A DNA stretch of 63,061 nt from Planctomycetota bacterium (lineage in GTDB: Bacteria > Planctomycetota > UBA1135). A program made the translations under genes and the position numbers. The notes under the pieces were generated by a model that was given only the letters and a program-made list of their open reading frames with translations, searched no databases and had not been told where the DNA came from. The stretch covers positions 5,785 to 68,845 of the forward strand of contig JASMMA010000011.1 in NCBI GenBank assembly GCA_030748415.1, written 5' to 3'. Within the stretch, counting starts at the first letter, position 1; each line of letters starts with the position of its first letter. This document shows positions 54,711-63,012 of the stretch, in pieces.

Positions 54711-54716
54711 TAGAAT
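54711..54716 (+). promoter_or_regulatory. -10 element TAGAAT, leaderless start of the aminotransferase gene
   Basis: TAGAAT is followed by 8 nt and ATG 54725. The -35 position is occupied by the palindrome rather than by a TTGACA-like hexamer. Confidence 0.5.
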
Positions 54717-54724
54717 AGGGCGAG

Positions 54725-55915
54725 ATGACACAAACGCTCCCTTCCCTGAACTTAGCCAGCCGGATGTCTCGGCTGGGAACTGAGACTGCTTTCGAGGTTC
54801 TCGCTCGCGCCAAACAGTTGGAGGCCGAAGGTCGAGATATCGTGCACCTTGAAATTGGCGAGCCTGATTTTGACACGCCTTCCAACATTGTTGAGGCGGG
54901 GCGGCAGGCGCTAGCTGACGGGTGGACTCATTATGGGCCTGCCGCAGGACTTCCGGACGCACGCGAGGCAGTTGCTGACTACATTGGGAAAACCCGCCAC
55001 ACTTCCGTGAATGGAAATGAAGTGTGCATCGTTCCAGGTGGAAAGCCGGTCATGTTTTATGTTCTTTTGGCTTTGGCTGAAGCGGGCGATGAGGTTATTT
55101 ATCCCAACCCGGGCTTTCCCATTTACGAATCTATGATTCGCTTTTCAGGGGCAACCGCAGTTGGTTGCCCTCTTCGCGAATCCAATGGGTTTGCTTTGGA
55201 CCCACAAGATGTCATTTCGCGCCTTACTGAGAAAACGAAGCTGGTCATTTTGAACTCGCCAGCGAACCCAACTGGGGGTGTCACTGGCCGAGAGCAATTG
55301 GGGGAAGTCATCGCAGCTCTTCGGGATCGTCCAGATGTCTGGATTCTCTCCGATGAGATTTACAGTCGACTCCTTTACGATGGCGAAGAACATGTCAGTC
55401 CGTTGACCGACCCTTCCATTCGTGAGCGTGTCATTTTGCTAGATGGTTTTTCCAAGACCTGGGCAATGACTGGTTGGCGTATTGGATACGGAGTCATGCG
55501 CCCTGATTTGTGCGAAACCATCACCAAGTTGATGATCAATTCAAACTCTTGCACCGCCAGCTTCACCCAGCGAGCAGCAATCGAAGCTCTTCAAGGGGAT
55601 CAATCAGGTGCTGAAATAATGCACGCCGAATTTGATAAGCGGCGGAAGCATATCGTTTCTCTTATTAACGATATCCCTGGCTTCTCTTGCCACTTGCCAA
55701 AGGGTGCTTTTTATGTCATGCCCAATATCACTGATGTTGGCATGAACGCAAAAGAACTTCAGGATCGCCTTTTGAGTGAAGCTGGAGTCGCCGCTCTTGC
55801 GGGCACTGCTTTTGGTGCGGAAGGTGAAGGCTACTTGCGCTTCTCCTACGCTGCGGACATCCAGACCATTGACAAAGGATTGGGTCGAGTCCGTGCATTT
55901 GTTGAGGCGCTTTAA
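54725..55915 (+). CDS. Class I PLP aminotransferase (aspartate aminotransferase type)
   Basis: The 396-residue enzyme has the fold type I signature: EIGEPDFDTP, YGPAAGLPDAREAV, NSPANPTGG, WILSDEIYSRL and the Schiff-base Lys in LLDGFSKTWAMTGWRIGY. It is close to the AspC/PatA group that uses aspartate or aromatic amino acids. The threonine aldolase gene starts 1 bp inside its stop (TAATG), so the two PLP enzymes are coupled. Confidence 0.93.
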   Translation: MTQTLPSLNLASRMSRLGTETAFEVLARAKQLEAEGRDIVHLEIGEPDFDTPSNIVEAGRQALADGWTHYGPAAGLPDAREAVADYIGKTRHTSVNGNEVCIVPGGKPVMFYVLLALAEAGDEVIYPNPGFPIYESMIRFSGATAVGCPLRESNGFALDPQDVISRLTEKTKLVILNSPANPTGGVTGREQLGEVIAALRDRPDVWILSDEIYSRLLYDGEEHVSPLTDPSIRERVILLDGFSKTWAMTGWRIGYGVMRPDLCETITKLMINSNSCTASFTQRAAIEALQGDQSGAEIMHAEFDKRRKHIVSLINDIPGFSCHLPKGAFYVMPNITDVGMNAKELQDRLLSEAGVAALAGTAFGAEGEGYLRFSYAADIQTIDKGLGRVRAFVEAL

Positions 55916-56967
55916 TGGCTCAACATTTTGCTGATTTTCGGTCCGACACGGTCACCCGTCCAACTGCCCGAATGCTGGACGCCATGCCCAAAGCCCATGT
56001 GGGCGATGATGTATTAGGGGATGACCCCACCGTCCAAACTCTTGAGCGAAAAATGGCAGAATTTTTCGGTTTTGATGCGGCAATGCTGATGCCATCCGGA
56101 ACGATGGCCAATCAATGTGCGGCAGCTGCTCACATTGAACCGGGCGAGGAAGTTGTTGTCGAATCCAACTCGCATATATTTGAATTTGAAGGCGGAGGAT
56201 TAGCTCGTATCGCAGGTGCGCATGTCCGAACCATTTCCGGAGATGCGGGAATGCTACCCATTGATGAGGTAGCCGCTGCTGTGCGACCTCCTTCCCTGCA
56301 CATGCCCCGCACGGGCCTCGTTTCCGTTGAACAAACCCATCTCATTTCGGGAGGATCGATCCTTCCTTTGAGCTACCTCCAAGAATTACGCGTCCTTTCT
56401 CACGAGATGGGGTTCCCCATTCATATCGATGGTGCCCGCATCTGGAATGCCCTTGTGGAAACAGGTGTGCCCGCAACCGAATATGGCCAATTGTGCGATT
56501 CTTTGGCCGTTTGCCTTTGCAAAGGCCTATCTTGTCCTGTTGGTTCCATTTTGCTGGGTGGTGGTGCATTTATTGAACGCGCCAAAAGAGTTCGAAAGTG
56601 GATGGGGGGCGGAATGCGCCAATCGGGTTATCTTGCCGCCTGTGGTTTGGTTGCCTTGGATGAAACATTAGGAATCGTTTCAGAAGATAACGCCCGTTGT
56701 CGCCGCTTGGGTGGTTCCGTCCTAGGAATCCCTGGCTTGCAAATTGCCCAGCCCAACATTGACACAAACATTCTCTTTGTCGAAATTGATCATCCGGAAC
56801 TGGATGCTCCGATGATTGAGGCGGCTCTTCATGAACATCATGTTCTTGCCCTTTCTCTGGGAAATCGATTGCTGCGCTTCGTAACCCACCGTGGCGTTAC
56901 AGATGCCGATGTGGAACGCGCTGCAGCAGCACTTCAGGAAATCCTAACTTACGAACCTCAAAACTAA
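55915..56967 (+). CDS. ltaE: Low-specificity threonine aldolase
   Basis: This PLP enzyme splits L-threonine or allo-threonine into glycine and acetaldehyde. The 350 residues carry FRSDTVTRPTARMLDAM, VGDDVLGDDPTVQTLE, MPSGTMANQCA, HIDGARIWNA and the PLP-Lys region CLCKGLSCPVGS, followed by RKWMGGGMRQSG. All are hallmarks of the family. It lies in an operon with the upstream aminotransferase and the downstream phosphohexomutase. Confidence 0.95.
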   Translation: MAQHFADFRSDTVTRPTARMLDAMPKAHVGDDVLGDDPTVQTLERKMAEFFGFDAAMLMPSGTMANQCAAAAHIEPGEEVVVESNSHIFEFEGGGLARIAGAHVRTISGDAGMLPIDEVAAAVRPPSLHMPRTGLVSVEQTHLISGGSILPLSYLQELRVLSHEMGFPIHIDGARIWNALVETGVPATEYGQLCDSLAVCLCKGLSCPVGSILLGGGAFIERAKRVRKWMGGGMRQSGYLAACGLVALDETLGIVSEDNARCRRLGGSVLGIPGLQIAQPNIDTNILFVEIDHPELDAPMIEAALHEHHVLALSLGNRLLRFVTHRGVTDADVERAAAALQEILTYEPQN

Positions 56968-56970
56968 AAC

Positions 56971-58326
56971 ATGTCCGTATTTAAAGCTTACGACATTCGC
57001 GGAACTTACCCCAATCAGATTGACTCTGCTCTTGCTCGCCGTATAGGACGAGCCTACGCGGACTTTTTAGGAAAGAGTCCCGTTGTCGTTGGACGAGATA
57101 TGCGTTCAATGGCTCCTGAAATCCAGGATGCATTCATTGAAGGCGTCAGAGATGGGGGATTGACTGTCATCAATGCCGGCTTATGCTCAACGCCTCAGCT
57201 TTATTTTGCCATTGGCCATTTGAAGGCTGCTGGCGGTGTAAATGTAACGGCAAGCCATAACCCTGCCCAGTACATCGGATTCAAACTTTGCAGAGAAGAG
57301 GCCAAACCCATTTCTGCAGATGATGGGATTCGTGAGATTGAAACTATGGCTACTGACTCCCAGGCTCCAAGCCCAGTTGCGAATCGCGGCGGTCTGGAAG
57401 AAGTAGATGTTTTGGATGATTACCTCAGCCATGTTCTTCAATGGTCGGATATTCAAAGGCCTCTCATTTTGGCATCTGATGCTGCCAACGGGATGGCGTG
57501 CCACACATTTCCACGATTGCTCGAACGGTTGAACAATGTTCAAAACCATGGCTTGTATTTTGAGTTGGATGGTAGTTTCCCGAACCACGAAGCCAACCCT
57601 CTTAATAAGGCAAACTTGGTGGACTTGCAAAAGTTGGTTGCAGAACAAGGCGCCGATTTAGGTGCAGCCTTTGATGGTGATGCCGACCGTTGCTGTTTTG
57701 TGGATGACCAAGGCCGTGCGATTGGGAATGACATTATCACGACTCTTGTGGCTCGAGATGTCCTTCGCTCGGAGCCTGGTGCGGCCATTATTTACGACTT
57801 GCGTTCATCATGGGTTCTTCCTGAGCTGGTAACCGCTGGAGGGGGAAAACCTGTTAAAGAGCGCGTCGGCCATAGCTTTTTGAAAGCTCGAATGCGTGAA
57901 TTTAATGCCCCATTCGGTGGCGAGCTCTCAGGCCATTATTACTTTCGTGATAACTGGTTCGCTGACAATTCCGAGATTATCTTGCTTTCGGTGATGAACC
58001 TCATCTCTCGTTCGGATAAACCCTTCTCTGAAATGTTGGACGAACTGATGCCCTACCACAGTACGGGTGAAGTGAACTTCAAAGTTGAAGACAAGCTTGC
58101 CGCTATCGAAAAGCTGAAGGTCCACTATTCCGATGGAAAACAAGATAGCCTTGATGGCATCACGATTGCATACGGTGAACCAACGGCCAAGGATTGGTGG
58201 TGGGTGAATCTTCGGATGTCCAACACCGAGCCGCTTCTTCGCATGAACCTCGAATCGGATTCTCTTGAAATAATGGAAAGCCGGACCGCAGAAGTCATGG
58301 AAGTTTTGGGTGTAGAACCCGAGTAA
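56971..58326 (+). CDS. manB: Phosphomannomutase/phosphoglucomutase
   Basis: The enzyme interconverts hexose 1- and 6-phosphates for cell-envelope sugars. The 451-residue protein has all four alpha-D-phosphohexomutase sites: the phospho-Ser loop VTASHNPAQYIGFK, the metal loop FDGDADRCCF, the sugar loop GGELSGHYYF and the phosphate loop RMSNTEPLLRMN. It starts 3 bp after the aldolase gene. The name manB is used for the type; specificity for mannose or glucose is not resolved. Confidence 0.94.
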   Translation: MSVFKAYDIRGTYPNQIDSALARRIGRAYADFLGKSPVVVGRDMRSMAPEIQDAFIEGVRDGGLTVINAGLCSTPQLYFAIGHLKAAGGVNVTASHNPAQYIGFKLCREEAKPISADDGIREIETMATDSQAPSPVANRGGLEEVDVLDDYLSHVLQWSDIQRPLILASDAANGMACHTFPRLLERLNNVQNHGLYFELDGSFPNHEANPLNKANLVDLQKLVAEQGADLGAAFDGDADRCCFVDDQGRAIGNDIITTLVARDVLRSEPGAAIIYDLRSSWVLPELVTAGGGKPVKERVGHSFLKARMREFNAPFGGELSGHYYFRDNWFADNSEIILLSVMNLISRSDKPFSEMLDELMPYHSTGEVNFKVEDKLAAIEKLKVHYSDGKQDSLDGITIAYGEPTAKDWWWVNLRMSNTEPLLRMNLESDSLEIMESRTAEVMEVLGVEPE

Positions 58327-58331
58327 AACTG

Positions 58332-59249
58332 ATGACCAAGAAACCCATTCGAATTGTTGGAGTCCCTATGGACTTTGGCGCTCAGCACCGAGGCACGGAT
58401 ATGGGTCCAAGTGCTCTCCGTGTAGCCAACATTGCCGCTGGATTGAGGAGACTTGGTTACGAGGTCGGACGGGAGGTGGATATTCAAGTGCCGTCGATGG
58501 AATCTCGCGCCTACAAAGAAATTTCCAACATGAGATTTAAGGAGGAAATTTTGGATGTATGTGGCCGCCTTTGTGCGAGAGTCGAGCGCATCCTGAATGA
58601 CGGAGATTTTCCTCTCATTTATGGTGGCGATCATTCCCTCGCCATGGGAAGCGTTTCGGGAATCTCGAACCATTTAGCCCAAGAGGATAAGAAATTGGGC
58701 CTCATCTGGTTCGATGCCCATGCCGATATGAACACTGCTGAATCTTCTCCAAGCGGAAATATCCATGGAATGCCCTTGAGCGCACTTTTGGGAATGGGGG
58801 ACCCAGACTTATGTTCTATTGGCGGCCCTCAAACAAAGGTTGATGCAAACAACGTTGCGCTTGTTGCGATACGAGATATTGATGATGGCGAACGGAGTGC
58901 TATTCAAGAAAGTGGTGTTCATGCATTCACAATGCGAGATATCGATGAGCAGGGCATGGCCGCAGTGGCCAAAAAAGTATTAGAAATTGTGAACAATGGA
59001 ACCGACGGTTTCCATTTGAGTTTTGATGTAGATGGCCTAGACCCTGAAATCGCTCCTGGAACCGGGACTCGGGTCAAAGGTGGAGTTGACTTTCGAGAGG
59101 CTCATCTTTTCATGGAGAATCTTGCCGACGATGGCCGCTTGACCTCCATGGATGTTGTGGAACTTAATCCATCGCTGGATATTAAAAACCAAACAGCGGG
59201 TATTGTGAAAGAGCTGGTGCTTTCCGCATTTGGTAAGAGTGTCCTTTAA
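58332..59249 (+). CDS. rocF: Arginase
   Basis: Arginase hydrolyses arginine to ornithine and urea at a binuclear manganese site. The 305 residues include the arginase start VGVPMDFGAQHRGTDMGPSALR and the metal motifs YGGDHSLAMG, WFDAHADMNT with IHGMPLSALLG, and LSFDVDGLDPEIAPGTGT. Its length and the HGMPL motif favour arginase over agmatinase. The stop interlocks in 4 bp with the potassium channel gene. Being next to a protein arginine kinase gene is probably coincidence. Confidence 0.95.
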   Translation: MTKKPIRIVGVPMDFGAQHRGTDMGPSALRVANIAAGLRRLGYEVGREVDIQVPSMESRAYKEISNMRFKEEILDVCGRLCARVERILNDGDFPLIYGGDHSLAMGSVSGISNHLAQEDKKLGLIWFDAHADMNTAESSPSGNIHGMPLSALLGMGDPDLCSIGGPQTKVDANNVALVAIRDIDDGERSAIQESGVHAFTMRDIDEQGMAAVAKKVLEIVNNGTDGFHLSFDVDGLDPEIAPGTGTRVKGGVDFREAHLFMENLADDGRLTSMDVVELNPSLDIKNQTAGIVKELVLSAFGKSVL

Positions 59250-60268
59250 CTTCTATCCGCAACTGCCGCGCTAAAGGCATCGATATCCACGCGATGGCCC
59301 ATTACCATAAGTGCATCTCCTTCTTCGAGTTGTTCCTCGGCTCGAGGATTGAATCGTAGGTCACCCTCCGAACGAACAGCCACCGCTATCAAGCCGAACC
59401 GTGCGCCTAAACTGAGTCCAAGAAGGGTGCGTTCATCTACAGGGATTCCTTTTGGAAGAACAACTTCTTCAATGAGTACTTCGTGTTTGAGATCTCCTAA
59501 AGCAAGATCTGATAGGTCAACTGCGCCTGGCCGCAAGAATGCTTGAGCCAGCCGCCGGCCACCTAGGCGATAAGGAGTGACAACCGATGTCGCTCCCACT
59601 CGTTTCAGCTTTTCTTCGGAGCGAGGGTCCTCGGCGCGCGCAACAATGGAACACTTTGGGTTCAACTGCCGTGAACTTAATGTAATAAAAACATTGTCGG
59701 CATCTGTTCCGACCGCAGCAATGACTCCCATAGCTCGCTCAACTCCAGCCAGCCGAAGAACTTCCTCGTCCGTGGCGTCGCCTTGCAAACAAAAAACTTT
59801 CTCCTTCAGGAGAGAGGAGACCAGTTCTTCGTCTCGCTCAATGACCACAAAACGGCGGTTGGATCTGACAAGTTCGCGCCGCACAATGCGCCCTAAGCGT
59901 CCAAAACCACAGAGAATGACATGACCGGAGAGTGAATCGATGGAATTTTGCATGCGTCGAGCTTCCCGCTTTGGGATGTTGGCAATGAGGGTTCGGGCGA
60001 AAACGCCGCCCGCAAAGAAAAAGCTGCCGACTCCGGCAATGATGAGGAAAATGGTAAATAGTTGGCCGGCCGTACTTAGCGGCTGGATTTCTCGGAAACC
60101 CACCGTACTGACAGTGATTACCGTCATGTAGAACGCATCCATGAGAGGGTAGCTTTCAATAACGGAATAGCCGAGAGTGCCAGCGATAAGGACCCCGATA
60201 ACCCAGAGGGCTAGGAGTAGGGGTTCCCTTTGAGTCGAAACCCTGCGGCCGGATCGTTCGGAAGGCAC
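59246..60268 (-). CDS. Two-helix potassium channel with RCK (TrkA-N/TrkA-C) domains
   Basis: The 340-residue protein has two membrane helices (about 17-38 and 70-90) around a pore loop with the filter STVGFREIQP, then an RCK_N domain with the nucleotide motif ILCGFGRLGRIVRREL and an RCK_C domain (about 250-335). It resembles MthK/Kch channels gated by ligands. The filter reads TVGFR rather than TVGYG, so the second Gly is missing. GTG 60268 has a TAGAAT -10 six nt upstream. Confidence 0.9.
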   Translation of the reverse strand: MPSERSGRRVSTQREPLLLALWVIGVLIAGTLGYSVIESYPLMDAFYMTVITVSTVGFREIQPLSTAGQLFTIFLIIAGVGSFFFAGGVFARTLIANIPKREARRMQNSIDSLSGHVILCGFGRLGRIVRRELVRSNRRFVVIERDEELVSSLLKEKVFCLQGDATDEEVLRLAGVERAMGVIAAVGTDADNVFITLSSRQLNPKCSIVARAEDPRSEEKLKRVGATSVVTPYRLGGRRLAQAFLRPGAVDLSDLALGDLKHEVLIEEVVLPKGIPVDERTLLGLSLGARFGLIAVAVRSEGDLRFNPRAEEQLEEGDALMVMGHRVDIDAFSAAVADRS

Positions 60269-60274
60269 GGCAAG

Positions 60275-60280
60275 ATTCTA
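60275..60280 (-). promoter_or_regulatory. -10 element TAGAAT, leaderless start of the K+ channel gene
   Basis: TAGAAT on the minus strand is followed by 6 nt and GTG 60268. The inverted repeat at 60283-60301 begins 3 bp upstream and covers its spacer. Confidence 0.5.
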
Positions 60281-60282
60281 AC

Positions 60283-60301
60283 GAGATTGTCTTACAATCT
60301 C
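60283..60301. promoter_or_regulatory. 8-3-8 inverted repeat between K+ channel and mcsB genes
   Basis: GAGATTGT (60283-60290) and ACAATCTC (60294-60301) are perfect inverted arms around CTT. The right arm contains the mcsB -10 (TACAAT, 60293-60298), and the repeat lies in the -35/-10 spacer of the divergent channel gene, so one bound regulator could control both. It is not the direct repeat used by CtsR. Confidence 0.6.
60293..60298 (+). promoter_or_regulatory. -10 element TACAAT, leaderless start of mcsB
   Basis: TACAAT is followed by 9 nt and ATG 60308, without a Shine-Dalgarno sequence. It is embedded in the inverted repeat at 60283-60301. Confidence 0.55.
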
Positions 60302-60307
60302 CCATTC

Positions 60308-61381
60308 ATGGACCATCGCCTGGAGCCACTTCTTGAAAACCCCCCAGCTTGGCTTTTGCCGGGAGGGCCGGATGCGGATGTCGTGGTCGCGAGCAGGATT
60401 CGCCTTGCGCGCAATTTGGAAGGCCGACCCTTTCCTCATCGTTTGGCACCCGAGGAGGCAAGGCGGCTGTGTACCGAAGTGCGAGAACGCTTATCCGGGT
60501 TTTTCGAGGAAGGATTGGGGATTGAACCCGAGTCCTTAAGCAAGGCCGATGCCGATTTGCTTGTAGAGCGTAGCCTCGCCTCACGGGATCTCCTGGAAGC
60601 CCCGCGTCCTACGCTTATTCTTTTTAATCACGAGGAGAGCGTTGGACTTATGGTGAACGAAGAAGATCACTTCCGAATTCAAAGTTTTGCTTCCGGACTC
60701 AACTTGCAAGTAGCGGCTAAGGTTGCTCGGCCCTTGGTTCGTAGGATTGGGAGCCGTTTTGCACTTGCTCGGCATCCCAAGTACGGTTACTTGACCGCTT
60801 GCCCTTCCAATACAGGAAGTGGAATGCGAGCAAGTTTGTTGATTCATCTTCCCGCTCTATCACGACAAAAGGCTTCACTGCAACAAGCTCTTCAAGCTGC
60901 ACAGAAATCGAACCTTGCTGTTCGCGGGGTGCACGGAGAGGGGAGTCGCGCCCTTGGGCAGCTTTACCAAATCAGCAATCAGCGAACATTGGGAAGTGAT
61001 TGGAATTCCCAAGTCGAAGCCGTTCAGAATTTTGGACAAGAAGTTGCCCGTTACGAACGAGAAACTCGGCGAGCTCTTCTTCGTGAGCCGGGTCCGAAAC
61101 AACTATTGATAGAAGATTTTGAGCGAGCTTACGAAGTTCTTGCAAAATCCGAAGCGATTTCCACTGCGCAAGCCCTGGACGCTTTGAGCATTCTTCGGCT
61201 TGCCGTTCATTCAGGGCTGGCTGAGGAGATGGGGGTGTCCTTGGACGCTCAGCTACTTCTCCTGAACTCATTCCAACTCCAACCCGGTCACCTTCAGGCT
61301 AGAATTGGGGCTGAACTTCCACCCGAAGCGCGGGATGCATCTCGTGCCCACCTTCTGCGCGAATCCCTTAACCTGGGTTAG
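60308..61381 (+). CDS. mcsB: Protein-arginine kinase McsB
   Basis: McsB phosphorylates arginine residues to mark proteins for ClpCP. The 357 residues have the guanidino kinase motifs VVASRIRLARNLEGRPFPHR, NEEDHFRIQ (117-125), CPSNTGSGMRASLLIHLPAL and EGSRALGQLYQISNQRTLG. The C-terminal RDASRA (342-347) fits the RDXXRA phospho-arginine receptor motif known in Gram-positive McsB. ATG 60308 is chosen because it follows a -10 hexamer and gives the family length. mcsA, ctsR and clpC, its usual neighbours, are absent. Confidence 0.93.
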   Translation: MDHRLEPLLENPPAWLLPGGPDADVVVASRIRLARNLEGRPFPHRLAPEEARRLCTEVRERLSGFFEEGLGIEPESLSKADADLLVERSLASRDLLEAPRPTLILFNHEESVGLMVNEEDHFRIQSFASGLNLQVAAKVARPLVRRIGSRFALARHPKYGYLTACPSNTGSGMRASLLIHLPALSRQKASLQQALQAAQKSNLAVRGVHGEGSRALGQLYQISNQRTLGSDWNSQVEAVQNFGQEVARYERETRRALLREPGPKQLLIEDFERAYEVLAKSEAISTAQALDALSILRLAVHSGLAEEMGVSLDAQLLLLNSFQLQPGHLQARIGAELPPEARDASRAHLLRESLNLG

Positions 61382-61383
61382 AT

Positions 61384-63012
61384 TTGAGCTTCCAAAGAAA
61401 GATACTCCTTGCCTTCTTATCCCTCCTTTTTCTGGGTTGGGCAACTCCCGACGCATCCTCTCAAATATGGGGATTGCGCTTGAAGCATGAGCGTCATAGA
61501 AAGAAATATCAAAAGAACCTTGTAGAGGTTCGCGGAGAAGAGCTCCTCCTTGTTGAAGTTAAACTGGGCCCGCCCTTTGACCCCGAAACCCATGTCTGGT
61601 CCTATAACTTGGAAGACACTTATGAGTTCTGGATTGGAGATACAAGTGATCCTCTGCGCATTCCATATAAAGAAAAACGGGGGAAGTTGGTTCCCTCCCG
61701 AAGGAAAACCGTAGCCCTATTTATGTGGGATGATTTGGATGCCATTCTTCCCGTTATGCCGCATGAATCCTTTGCGAGTTTGGCAGAGGAGTACCGCACA
61801 CGATTCCAAGAGTTGGAAAGGCTTCGCATTGAAAGGAACCAGTTTGACCGGGGGACAGATGAATGGGTGTCGAAACATCAGCTGTTCACTCGACAAAATG
61901 AGACCCTTGCATCTTGGCTAGAAGCCTGTGGTTATTTGCGGGCCGCGGACAAAAGGCGGTCTGAAGCATCCAAACAAGCAAAAAAAATTGCTAAGGAATT
62001 AAAAGCGCAAAGATTAAAAAATGCTCTTGCATCTATTCGGGAAATTCCAACTCCTGCAGACTTGGTGACGGCTTCTGAAGAAATCACTGGCGGCCGCTCG
62101 AAGTTTTTTGCGATGGAGAGCCAGCACTTTCGGATTATTTCTTTGGACATTCATTCCAAAGAAAGAATCCGCGGCGTTTTGGAAATGGGGGAGCGGGCAT
62201 TAGATGGGTTCATTGTTGAGCATGTTGACCAGTATCAAAATGAAGAATTTGAGAGCCGGATTCCAGACGGTATTTTCCAAGAGTTTTTCTTCGGTCGAGA
62301 CGACATGATGGAGTTTGAAGCCTTTTTCGTTGATTACTACAAAATGGGCTGGGGTGACGATAAAGAACGCAGATTACAAATGAAGGGCTATGCGATTTAT
62401 CCCAATTCCTCTCAAGGTCGGTTCATTGAGTACTGGAAAACTGGACAAGTAAGTGGGCTCGAAGGAATATTGTTGCATCGCTTGGGGCATGCCCTAGCTT
62501 CCATCCATTACATTGGTTTGCAGGGTCAATACATTCAACAAATCTCCCATGCCTGGCTGGGCGAGGCTTTGGGATATGCCATTTCTTTCGAATTGCTGGG
62601 CCGAAACGAAGTGGTTTGTGTGGGGCTCAAGCCAGAGGGTCCCTATGCCTGGGGAAACAACAAAGAGAAGAAGGCCGACCGAAAAATCAGGCTAGGGTTT
62701 AGGGACTTTCTTCGTGAATCTGCCCTGAAAAATAAGCAGCCGCTGGAGTCTATTTTTGTGCGGGACTTGTGGGAGCTGAAAGACCAGGAAATTGCCAAGT
62801 CGTGGTTATTTTGGGAATGGATGGTCAAAACCCATGGCCTAAAAGCTGAAAAGTGGTTACGGGCATTGGGGGAACTTGGGAAAGAGTCTTCCTTTGATTT
62901 TGTCCCGGAGCTTCGGAAAACCACCGAGGAAATGTTCGGTGACGGGCGTCCGAGGAATATCTTTAAAGACCTCGAAGATGCTTGGCGAGCTTCGCTGGAA
63001 GCCTCTAATTAA
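61384..63012 (+). CDS. Exported peptidase-like protein with degenerate HExxH motif
   Basis: The 542-residue protein from TTG 61384 has a signal peptide (ILLAFLSLLFLGWATPDASS). A charged coiled-coil region lies at about 130-225. The C-terminal half looks like a gluzincin / DUF1570-type peptidase domain: GILLHRLGHALASIHY, then SHAWLGEALGYAISFELLG, the region that supplies the third zinc ligand. The HExxH motif is changed to HRLGH (365-369), so the catalytic Glu is lost while both His and E394 remain. It may bind metal or substrate without cutting. It follows mcsB by 2 bp. Confidence 0.72.
   Translation: MSFQRKILLAFLSLLFLGWATPDASSQIWGLRLKHERHRKKYQKNLVEVRGEELLLVEVKLGPPFDPETHVWSYNLEDTYEFWIGDTSDPLRIPYKEKRGKLVPSRRKTVALFMWDDLDAILPVMPHESFASLAEEYRTRFQELERLRIERNQFDRGTDEWVSKHQLFTRQNETLASWLEACGYLRAADKRRSEASKQAKKIAKELKAQRLKNALASIREIPTPADLVTASEEITGGRSKFFAMESQHFRIISLDIHSKERIRGVLEMGERALDGFIVEHVDQYQNEEFESRIPDGIFQEFFFGRDDMMEFEAFFVDYYKMGWGDDKERRLQMKGYAIYPNSSQGRFIEYWKTGQVSGLEGILLHRLGHALASIHYIGLQGQYIQQISHAWLGEALGYAISFELLGRNEVVCVGLKPEGPYAWGNNKEKKADRKIRLGFRDFLRESALKNKQPLESIFVRDLWELKDQEIAKSWLFWEWMVKTHGLKAEKWLRALGELGKESSFDFVPELRKTTEEMFGDGRPRNIFKDLEDAWRASLEASN

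Noticed and set aside
53617-54888. Longer form of the substrate-binding protein starting at 54888
   Set aside because: The extra 89 residues run antisense through the aminotransferase 5' end and precede a perfect lipoprotein signal at 54621.
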